Shown here in pieces: positions 1 to 4,015 of a stretch of DNA of 5,133 bases. A model generated the notes under the pieces. It worked only from the letters and a program-made list of their open reading frames with translations, searched no databases and was not told the DNA's origin. A program made the position numbers and the translations under genes. Position 1 is the first letter of the stretch; each line of letters begins with the position of its first letter. Source of the DNA: Candidatus Dormiibacterota bacterium (GTDB lineage Bacteria > Chloroflexota > Dormibacteria > Aeolococcales > Aeolococcaceae); the NCBI GenBank assembly GCA_003153215.1, contig PLXL01000106.1:1244-6376 (forward strand). The letters run 5' to 3'.

Positions 1-260
1 TCAAGATCGGGCCGGCCGGCCAGCCGAGGGCCTCGCCGCCTTGCCCAACGGCACCTCGGACGACGACCGTGGGCGTCTACGCATGAGCCACCCAGGCCAC
101 GGCGCGCCACGGGAGCCTGTCCTCGGATGCCGTGAAGAAGCCAACCATCGCCTCTGGCTTTTCAACGTGCCGCGTCACATAATGACACCAGCGTTGGCGC
201 TTGTCCGTGAGATTCACGGGGCCGGCCGCGTCGGGATAATCCTCTTCGCAGGCTGAGCTT
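1..260 (+). other. Upstream region with a possible 3' end of a gene
   Basis: One plus-strand frame is open from base 2 to the TGA at 254-256, so it could be the 3' end of a gene that begins outside the window. Its first roughly 28 codons favour G or C at third positions, and the bias weakens afterwards. The translated residues (ending GRVGIILFAG) match no family I recognise and include many His and Arg residues typical of non-coding high-GC DNA. The alternative is plain leader DNA for the PRC-barrel gene: a CATAAT hexamer at about 178-183 resembles a -10 box, but I see no convincing -35 partner. I do not call a gene here. Confidence 0.25.
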
Positions 261-270
261 GGAGGCGACT

Positions 271-276
271 AGGAGG
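271..276 (+). promoter_or_regulatory. Ribosome binding site of the PRC-barrel gene
   Basis: AGGAGG lies 5 bases before the ATG at 282 and fixes that start. A second GGAGG at 261-265 is too far away to serve the same codon, although it could act as a standby site. Confidence 0.8.
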
Positions 277-281
277 CCGAT

Positions 282-656
282 ATGACCGAAGATCAGAATC
301 AGGACACATGGAGTGTCACCGAGTGGCACGGCAAGATGCTCGTCGATCGCGACGGCGAGAACATCGGCAACCTGCAAGACGTCTACGTTGATGTCGAGAC
401 CGACGAGCCGCAGTTCGGCACCGTCAAGGAAGGGTTCATCGGCCATCACCTGACGTTCGTGCCGCTGCATGGAGTTCAGGTCGGTCCCAATGACCTGCAG
501 GTCACGGTCACCAAGGAGCAGGTCCGATCTGCGCCCGACCTCGAGATGCATGGTGAGGAACTGTCTCAGGCGGATGAGTCAACCCTCTATCACCACTTTG
601 GGCAGAACTACACGCCGATCAGCACCCCGAGCGGCCGCCGACTCGCTCGCCGCTGA
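282..656 (+). CDS. PRC-barrel domain protein
   Basis: This 124-aa protein has a single PRC-barrel fold at about residues 9-85. The signs are a tryptophan-led opening (WSVTEWHGKMLVD), the DRDGENIGNLQDVYVD strand-turn-strand with its Asp/Gly turn, a TDEPQFGTV strand, a glycine-rich GFIGHHLTFVPL stretch, and a closing VTVTKEQV strand. The C-terminal tail (GEELSQADESTLYHHFG) resembles the helical tail of many actinobacterial members, followed by a basic end (GRRLARR). PRC-barrels occur in RimM (ribosome maturation), in the photosynthetic reaction-centre H subunit and in many stand-alone actinobacterial proteins, often next to stress genes; the role of this type is unknown. There is no signal peptide or membrane segment, so it should be cytoplasmic. 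The start is supported by AGGAGG 5 bases upstream. It converges on CsbD copy 1 with 36 bases between the stops. Confidence 0.88.
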   Translation: MTEDQNQDTWSVTEWHGKMLVDRDGENIGNLQDVYVDVETDEPQFGTVKEGFIGHHLTFVPLHGVQVGPNDLQVTVTKEQVRSAPDLEMHGEELSQADESTLYHHFGQNYTPISTPSGRRLARR

Positions 657-667
657 GGATGGCAGGG

Positions 668-686
668 CTGTCAGCTGACTTGACAG
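668..686. terminator. Inverted repeat between two convergent genes
   Basis: CTGTCA at 668-673 pairs with TGACAG at 681-686 across a 7-base loop. A 10-bp palindrome, GTCAGCTGAC (670-679), overlaps it and offers an alternative fold. It sits between the stop of the PRC-barrel gene and the stop of CsbD copy 1, the expected place for a shared terminator. There is no U-tract and the stem is short, so the function is inferred from position. Confidence 0.35.
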
Positions 687-692
687 ACCCAC

Positions 693-851
693 CTAATCCT
701 TGCCCGCCGCTTTGTCCGCAGCCTTGTCGACTACGTCTTTGACCCGACCTTTGGCTCGGTCGATGCTGCCTTCCTTCTTGAGCTTGTCGTTGTCGGTGAG
801 GTCGCCCAGAGCCTCTTTGCCTCTGCCCTTCGCTTCGTCCGAACGTCCCAT
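693..851 (-). CDS. CsbD family stress protein, copy 1 (intact)
   Basis: This 52-aa, highly charged and lysine-rich protein has the full CsbD pattern. It opens with MGRSDEAKGRGKEALGDLTD, continues with a NDKLKKEGSIDRAKGRVKD core, and ends in an alanine/lysine helix (VVDKAADKAAGKD). CsbD of Bacillus subtilis belongs to the sigma-B general stress regulon; the biochemical function of the family is unknown. It is probably soluble and cytoplasmic. The ATG is preceded by GAGGAG (plus-strand 857-862) at 5 bases. It lies below the 51-aa membrane-peptide gene on the same strand, separated by a nested hairpin. The gene is nearly identical to copy 2 over its 3' two thirds and keeps the frame that copy 2 lost. 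It is too short for usual ORF cut-offs, and longer frames across it are shadows. Confidence 0.92.
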   Translation of the reverse strand: MGRSDEAKGRGKEALGDLTDNDKLKKEGSIDRAKGRVKDVVDKAADKAAGKD

Positions 852-860
852 GGTGTCTCC
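694..860 (-). repeat. Duplicated CsbD segment, copy 1
   Basis: This stretch aligns end to end with 1362-1528. By eye, the part nearest the stop codons (about the first 95 bases on the plus strand) differs only by one base change and one single-base deletion in copy 2. Most other differences cluster in the codons for the first 17 residues. The even, near-identical 3' part points to a recent duplication or to gene conversion. Confidence 0.85.
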
Positions 861-914
861 TCAACTGGTTGCGCACTGCGCTTGCTCTTCCACGGCCACT
901 AGTCATCGAGGGCA

Positions 915-961
915 CCGGTCGGGAACACCCGGCGGGGTGTCAGTTGGTCTCGCCCGACCGG
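915..961 (-). terminator. Nested inverted repeat below the membrane-peptide gene
   Basis: A perfect 9-bp outer stem (CCGGTCGGG at 915-923 with CCCGACCGG at 953-961) encloses a perfect 6-bp inner stem (ACACCC at 925-930 with GGGTGT at 935-940, 4-base loop). In minus-strand order it begins 29 bases after the stop at 991 and lies upstream of CsbD copy 1. It could end or attenuate transcription of the membrane-peptide gene, or act as an operator for CsbD. There is no U-tract. Confidence 0.45.
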
Positions 962-990
962 CCCCTCGCACTGCCGGACAGCGCCCTTAG

Positions 991-1146
991 TCAGTAGTAG
1001 AATTTGCGGCCTCCGACCGCGTGTCCCATGCTGCCCAGCAGCCAGAGGATGAGCCCGATCACGACCAGGATGATGCCAATCGTCCACAGCACCGGAATAG
1101 CTGCGACGACGCCGATGATCATCAGGATTATTCCGAGAATGATCAT
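991..1146 (-). CDS. Small two-helix membrane protein (DUF6131-like)
   Basis: This is a 51-aa hydrophobic peptide. Residues 1-16 (MIILGIILMIIGVVAA) and 19-38 (VLWTIGIILVVIGLILWLLG) form two membrane helices separated by an Ile-Pro turn. A short polar tail, GHAVGGRKFYY, ends in aromatic residues. This layout matches the small actinobacterial family I know as DUF6131 from memory; its function is unknown. The start at 1146 is chosen because AAGGAGA (1162-1156) lies 9 bases upstream. An in-frame start at 1209 would add 21 arginine-rich residues overlapping that site and is unlikely. It sits between the two CsbD genes on the same strand, which suggests a shared envelope or osmotic stress setting. 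It could equally be a holin-like or toxin-like peptide, but nothing in the context supports that. Confidence 0.85.
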   Translation of the reverse strand: MIILGIILMIIGVVAAIPVLWTIGIILVVIGLILWLLGSMGHAVGGRKFYY

Positions 1147-1155
1147 GCCTTGAGG

Positions 1156-1162
1156 TCTCCTT
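1156..1162 (-). promoter_or_regulatory. Ribosome binding site that fixes the membrane-peptide start
   Basis: AAGGAGA on the minus strand lies 9 bases before the ATG at 1146. It falls inside the longer frame that begins at 1209, so the shorter start is preferred. Confidence 0.75.
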
Positions 1163-1284
1163 GATTCGACCCGCAGCTCTCTGTGTCTGTGGCGCCGGTG
1201 GACCCTCAATCTCTGCTAGGGGCCGCAACAACCGCAGCAAAAGGGCGCTGAACGCGGCCACCTATGCCCCTGATCGGCCGCCCA

Positions 1285-1318
1285 GCACCCTCGGGTCACC
1301 CGGATCTCAGGAGGGTGC
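1285..1318 (-). terminator. Nested inverted repeat below CsbD copy 2
   Basis: GCACCCTC (1285-1292) pairs perfectly with GAGGGTGC (1311-1318). Inside it, CGGGT (1292-1296) pairs with ACCCG (1298-1302) around a single base; the two stems share base 1292, so they are alternatives or a slightly trimmed nest. It starts 20 bases after the stop of CsbD copy 2 on the minus strand, a plausible terminator position. It resembles in design the element at 915-961. No U-tract follows. Confidence 0.45.
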
Positions 1319-1338
1319 GCGCTCCCCGAGTCACCAAG

Positions 1339-1518
1339 TCAAGCCTTTGGACGATTGTCTTTAATCCTTGCCCGCCGCTTTGTCCGCAGCCTGTCGACTA
1401 CGTCTTTGACCCGACCTTTTGCTCGGTCGATGCTGCCTTCCTTCTTGAGCTTGTCGTCATCGGTGAGGTCGCCCAGAGCCTCCTTGGCCCTGCCCTTGAC
1501 TTCGTCCGTTTCGCCCAT
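1339..1518 (-). CDS. CsbD family protein, copy 2, with frameshifted C-terminus
   Basis: The first 42 residues are normal CsbD (MGETDEVKGRAKEALGDLTD, then DDKLKKEGSIDRAKGRVKD). After VVD the frame changes. Compared with copy 1, one T is missing at about 1391-1393 (plus strand GCAGCCTGTCGAC against GCAGCCTTGTCGAC). The alanine/lysine tail is therefore replaced by an arginine-rich tail, RLRTKRRARIKDNRPKA, and the reading runs past the ancestral TAA (1361-1363) to a TGA at 1339-1341, giving 59 aa instead of 52. Restoring the base gives exactly 52 codons. AAGGAG (plus 1524-1529) lies 5 bases before the ATG. Since CsbD is small and poorly structured, the altered protein may still be made and partly work; it could also be a decaying gene or a sequencing error. 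Confidence 0.82.
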   Translation of the reverse strand: MGETDEVKGRAKEALGDLTDDDKLKKEGSIDRAKGRVKDVVDRLRTKRRARIKDNRPKA

Positions 1519-1528
1519 GGCGTCTCCT
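1362..1528 (-). repeat. Duplicated CsbD segment, copy 2
   Basis: This is the partner of 694-860. Similarity continues a few bases upstream of the start codon, across the ribosome binding site (GTCTCCT on the plus strand in both), and fades within about 15 bases. This shows that the duplicated unit included the translation signal. The SAVED reading frame begins at the outer edge of this unit. Confidence 0.85.
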
Positions 1529-1531
1529 TAA

Positions 1532-2401
1532 ATGGTTCGCACCGGAGGGCACTTGCCCTCGCACTGTCCCGCCCGTTCACGTACAGGCACCAAGAGCACC
1601 CGCCGGGGACGGCGTGCTGGCCCCAGGCTCACCCTCAGCGCCATCCAGGAGGCCGTCGAGGCGCGCAAACTGCGCGTCGACAGCGCCAGGGCAATTGTGT
1701 CCATCGCCACACTTCTCCCCGATCCGCTAGCCCGGCACGCTCTCTATGCCATCGACTGGGTGGAGCGCTTCGAGGGGGAGGACGCCAACCTCAAGCGACG
1801 CCCGAGGCCGCCCGCGACGTGGGCCCAGTTGCAGGCGGACATCGAGGCGATCCCGTCTCAACTAGGGTCAGTGAAGCGGGTCGTCGTCACGGGGAGCATG
1901 CGCCTGGCCCCGGCATTCGCGGTCGGGGCCGCGCTCAGGATGGTCTCCGGCTTTGACGTCGCGGTGGTCCAACGGGGGGAGTTCTGGCGGTCGGAGGCTC
2001 CGTACGCGACGGCGGCCACACCCGCTGTCACCGAGCGCGCCATCGACCAGGGTGAGGATCTCGCCGTAGCAATCGAGGTCTCGGTGCCCATCGCGGACGA
2101 GGTGACCGCCTGGGTACGTGATCGGGCTCTGCCCGTTCGGCGTCTGGTCGTCATCGGGCCGACCAGCGGTCCGAGAGACAACGCCGTGGCCGGTGCCGAG
2201 GAGGCCTGCGCCCTCGCCGTCGGCATTCGCGACGCTCTCCGTCAACACGTGAAGGGACACCCGCGGGTTCACCTCTTCATCGCTGCTCCGATGGCTCTGG
2301 CGCTGCTCCTTGGCCACCGGTGGAACCGAGTCGCGCCCACGGTGGTCTACGAGGATCTCGCAGCCCTGGGTTATGAGGCTGCCTTTTCCGTGAACTCCTA
2401 G
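1532..2401 (+). CDS. SAVED-domain protein, probably 5'-truncated effector
   Basis: SAVED domains are two fused CARF-like Rossmann folds. They bind cyclic oligonucleotides and switch on attached effectors in CBASS and some type III CRISPR systems. Here residues about 97-155 (WAQLQADIEAI, then RVVVTGSMRLAPAFAVGAAL, then VVQRGEFWRSE) match the first half. Residues 178-289 match the second half: AVAIEVSVPIADEV, VRRLVVIGPTSGP, EEACALAVGIRDALRQ, then the hallmark VHLFIAAPMALALLLGHRWN, VVYEDL and a YEAAFSV end. Residues 33-96 are helical linker. Residues 1-31 (Arg, Ser, Gly and Thr rich) do not look like a domain. No nuclease, protease, TIR or membrane effector is present, whereas family members are usually longer fusions. 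The ATG follows an in-frame TAA, lacks a Shine-Dalgarno, and lies 2 bp from the ribosome binding site of divergent CsbD copy 2. True coding probably began upstream of a lost junction near 1610. The C-terminus looks complete. Confidence 0.8.
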   Translation: MVRTGGHLPSHCPARSRTGTKSTRRGRRAGPRLTLSAIQEAVEARKLRVDSARAIVSIATLLPDPLARHALYAIDWVERFEGEDANLKRRPRPPATWAQLQADIEAIPSQLGSVKRVVVTGSMRLAPAFAVGAALRMVSGFDVAVVQRGEFWRSEAPYATAATPAVTERAIDQGEDLAVAIEVSVPIADEVTAWVRDRALPVRRLVVIGPTSGPRDNAVAGAEEACALAVGIRDALRQHVKGHPRVHLFIAAPMALALLLGHRWNRVAPTVVYEDLAALGYEAAFSVNS

Positions 2402-2551
2402 CCTCGGGTATCCGCCTCCGCCTGACGAGCCAGCAGCACCTCCCAGATGTCCTTCGGGTCGACGCCCCCCGATTTGCCACGCACCCACCGTGGCCAGGTG
2501 CAGCGAGCGTGCCCTGACCATCAAGCCGCGCAAGCGGCTGCCCGTCCCCAC
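2398..2551 (-). pseudogene. Short frameshifted coding remnant
   Basis: Two adjacent minus-strand frames carry strong third-position GC bias. From 2551 (GTG) or 2521 (ATG), one frame reads GTGSRLRGLMVRARSLHLATV down to 2486. One base later (GTG at 2484) the other reads VRGKSGGVDPKDIWEVLLAR and ends QAEADTRG with TAG at 2398-2400. Joined by a one-base shift they give about 50 residues that look protein-like. I recognise no family. The stop overlaps the stop of the SAVED gene by 3 bases on the opposite strand. It may be the 3' stub of a deleted gene, a 28-aa small protein starting at 2484, or chance. Confidence 0.3.
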
Positions 2552-2600
2552 GGTGAGGGCTGGTGACCCGCGTGGCAGGCAATCGCGCCTCCCGCCGGAT

Positions 2601-2646
2601 TATCGATACAACTAAACGACACCGGTGTCGGTTACTTGCATCGATA
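2601..2646. repeat. 46-bp near-perfect palindrome
   Basis: The two 23-base halves pair at 20 of 23 positions around a centre between 2623 and 2624. The core CGACACCGGTGTCG (2617-2630) is a perfect 14-bp palindrome. The outer ends TATCGAT (2601-2607) and ATCGATA (2640-2646) also pair perfectly. The mismatches are 2608/2639, 2612/2635 and 2616/2631. There is no loop, so it suits binding of a dimer or tetramer to duplex DNA (a regulator operator or a recombinase crossover site) better than an RNA terminator. No regulator or recombinase gene is visible nearby. Confidence 0.75.
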
Positions 2647-2651
2647 GCTGA

Positions 2652-2665
2652 CGTCCGCGCGGACG
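2652..2665. repeat. Perfect 14-bp palindrome
   Basis: CGTCCGCGCGGACG equals its own reverse complement and begins five bases after the 46-bp palindrome ends. The closeness suggests a compound binding region, but high-GC DNA produces such palindromes fairly easily. Confidence 0.5.
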
Positions 2666-2826
2666 ATTGATGATCCGGAGGCAACTCGCAGGGGCTTTTC
2701 AGAAACCGGTGACAACGGGGTTTCCGAATACAAATCCGGCAGTTCTTTACGAGTCCGCCATGGAACTGACAAGCGTTCTCGGCCGCAAACGACTGTTCAG
2801 CGTCTCGCCGGTCGTATAGGGTGGAG
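2666..2826 (+). other. Gene-free stretch with a weak hairpin and a mini-ORF
   Basis: Composition is less GC-rich than the neighbourhood. GAAACC (2702-2707) pairs with GGTTTC (2719-2724) over an 11-base loop. A 19-codon frame opens at the ATG at 2760 (MELTSVLGRKRLFSVSPVV) and stops at 2817-2819 just before the strong hairpin at 2827. That arrangement recalls a leader peptide with an attenuator, but no ribosome binding site precedes the ATG. I see no firm gene or promoter. Confidence 0.3.
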
Positions 2827-2860
2827 CTGCCAGCACCGCCGCCCACGAAGGCGGTGGCAG
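2827..2860 (+). terminator. Strong GC-rich stem-loop
   Basis: CACCGCC (2834-2840) pairs perfectly with GGCGGTG (2850-2856) over a 9-base loop. The stem extends by CTGC (2827-2830) with GCAG (2857-2860) after a 3-base bulge. It lies just upstream of the open frame beginning at 2864. It could be a terminator without U-tract, an attenuator, or an mRNA leader structure. Position alone does not decide. Confidence 0.4.
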
Positions 2861-2863
2861 GAA

Positions 2864-3220
2864 GTGCAGTGCGACATGGGAGATGGTGTGACGACGCGCG
2901 CCCCGGACAGGCTCGACCCAATGCCAACACCCCACGCGGACCAGGATAGCTGTGCATCCCTGGCCTCGCAGCCCTGTGGTGGCGCGCGCCGGTCATCGGT
3001 CGTGGGGCAGCCGCTTCTGGCGTGCGCCGCGCCGCCGCCCATCACCGATCCCATGGTGGTGCACCGGATCACCACCCTGCTCGGACCGATGGCGGAATGG
3101 GGCGTCGAGTCGTTTCTCGTGGCGCCGGCCGAGGAGCGATCGGTGGCTCGTCGTGACCTCGCGCGAAGGGTGTCCGACCGGCCGCGGGCGCTGGTTGTCG
3201 CGAGGAGGATGGCGGGATGA
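2864..3220 (+). CDS. Possible small gene of unknown function
   Basis: This is a 118-aa open frame with no recognised family. The first 45 residues (with MPTPHADQDSCASLASQPCG) look unstructured. From about residue 60 it reads like a folded helical segment (ITDPMVVHRITTLLGPMAEW, GVESFLVAPAEERSVARRDL, ARRVSDRPRALVVARRMAG), with clear G/C preference at third positions. Possible starts are the frame opening at 2864, ATG 2876, and in-frame ATGs at 2921 and 3053; none has a good Shine-Dalgarno. It ends in an ATGA overlap with a second frame at 3217. It may be a real short gene, a remnant of a longer one, or chance. Confidence 0.3.
   Translation: MQCDMGDGVTTRAPDRLDPMPTPHADQDSCASLASQPCGGARRSSVVGQPLLACAAPPPITDPMVVHRITTLLGPMAEWGVESFLVAPAEERSVARRDLARRVSDRPRALVVARRMAG
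3203..3208 (+). promoter_or_regulatory. Strong ribosome binding site before the ATGA overlap
   Basis: AGGAGG lies 8 bases upstream of the ATG at 3217, inside the last codons of the frame that stops at 3218-3220. A good Shine-Dalgarno plus a 4-base overlap is the classic layout for translational coupling, and it is the best argument that both flanking frames were once genes. Confidence 0.45.
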
Positions 3221-3414
3221 GGGCGGTGGTGACGACCCGGCCCCTGCTGGCTGACGGCGTCGCAGAAGCATCGCAGAGAGGCCTCTTTTCAGGGGGTTTC
3301 AGCGAGTTGCAGCGGTTGACTCCGACGACCCCGCTGGCAATTCAGTCCCTTCATAGAGGGTGGAGGCGATCCACTTCCACTGATGAGAGAGTAGAGACCG
3401 TCCTCGCCGTGTGA
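3217..3414 (+). CDS. Possible coupled small gene of unknown function, perhaps broken
   Basis: This 65-aa frame starts at an ATG with AGGAGG 8 bases upstream and overlaps the previous stop by ATGA. The first 15 residues (MRAVVTTRPLLADGV) have high-GC third positions. After about 3260 the bias drops and the translation becomes Ser/Thr/Arg rich (ending DERVETVLAV), as if the original gene was cut and joined to unrelated DNA. A palindrome, AGAGGCCTCT (3277-3286) followed by TTTT, lies at that change. No family recognised. Treat it as a remnant unless homologues are found. Confidence 0.28.
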   Translation: MRAVVTTRPLLADGVAEASQRGLFSGGFSELQRLTPTTPLAIQSLHRGWRRSTSTDERVETVLAV

Positions 3415-3436
3415 GGCGGCCGCACGCTGCCCGTCT

Positions 3437-4015
3437 TCATTTCCAGTTCGGGACCACTAGGAGTTCGGGCATATTCCCCAGCTTGAGAACGAATACGGCT
3501 TCGAGGAGAGGCATTGACATGCCCCAACTCATCTCGCACATGGCCTCAGCATAAGGCTGCGGACGCACCGCGATGCCGAAGTACTGGTTCTCCTCAGGAT
3601 GGTCCCACGTCGGATCGACGACGAGGCCGTCATCGGTGACCCCCCAGGCGTGCCAGGTAGTGAATCTCCCGGACCGCGCCACCCCCTCGGCGTAGTTGAG
3701 GTCTAGCTCGGTCACGAGCCTGAAACCGTTGTAGAAGCACTGCTGGCGTTCCATTCGCTCACTCCCCTCAGGGAGCGGACTACTGACGTGGTAGTGGCCG
3801 TTCTCGACTACGTAGTGGTAAGCCGCCGCCCAGCCGACCTTGCCCGCCGCGTCATTCCTCTCGGCCGTCGTCACGGCGTACTGCCGCAGATCGATGAGAG
3901 GCCTCGGCCGGTTCGCTCCGACCGTCATGTGCCTACCGCTGTTGGGAATGTCCACGAACGCCGTGCTCATGGTGATACTCAAGCATCCTTCGTCGGGATA
4001 ATCAAGTGGTGCCAT
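3437..4015 (-). CDS. Uncharacterised protein with a Cys-His-Asp pattern
   Basis: This 192-aa soluble protein has no signal peptide or membrane segment. Its core holds QQCFYNG (C93), YAEGVARSG (108-115), WHAWGV (H122), LVVDPTW (D134) and QYFGIAV (144-150). This Cys, then His-Ala-Trp, then Asp-Pro-Thr-Trp order is the spacing of papain and transglutaminase-fold enzymes, and it resembles uncharacterised phage and plasmid proteins with HAW and DPTW blocks. An enzymatic role (protease, amidase or transglutaminase-like) is inference. The N-terminal 60 residues are less ordered. The ATG at 4015 has no Shine-Dalgarno; an in-frame ATG at 3970 (residue 16, MSTAFVDIP) is a fair alternative with a weak AAGGAT about 14 bases upstream. 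Codon use is less GC-biased than in the SAVED gene, and the flanking DNA is also lower in GC, so it was probably acquired separately. It stands alone. Confidence 0.82.
   Translation of the reverse strand: MAPLDYPDEGCLSITMSTAFVDIPNSGRHMTVGANRPRPLIDLRQYAVTTAERNDAAGKVGWAAAYHYVVENGHYHVSSPLPEGSERMERQQCFYNGFRLVTELDLNYAEGVARSGRFTTWHAWGVTDDGLVVDPTWDHPEENQYFGIAVRPQPYAEAMCEMSWGMSMPLLEAVFVLKLGNMPELLVVPNWK

Noticed and set aside
162..551. 129-aa minus-strand frame opposite the PRC-barrel gene
   Set aside because: It is the antisense shadow of a well-supported gene with its own ribosome binding site and domain.
991..1209. 72-aa version of the membrane peptide
   Set aside because: The extra 21 N-terminal residues are arginine-rich and overlap the clear ribosome binding site for the shorter start at 1146.
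1264..1956. 230-aa plus-strand frame across CsbD copy 2 and the SAVED gene
   Set aside because: It runs antisense to CsbD and then in the wrong frame through the SAVED gene; its translation is Arg/Gly/His/Pro-rich with no domain.
1868..2551. 227-aa minus-strand frame antisense to the SAVED gene
   Set aside because: It mirrors the SAVED codons and has no domain. Only its first 22 codons, outside the SAVED gene, show independent coding bias, and these are reported as a remnant.
2277..2996. 239-aa minus-strand frame
   Set aside because: It crosses the 3' end of the SAVED gene and the 46-bp palindrome, with shuffled His/Arg/Pro composition and no coding bias in the A/T-richer part.
3240..3430. 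tRNA or attachment site near a possible integration junction
   Set aside because: No T-loop, anticodon arm or paired acceptor stem could be found, and no integrase is present.
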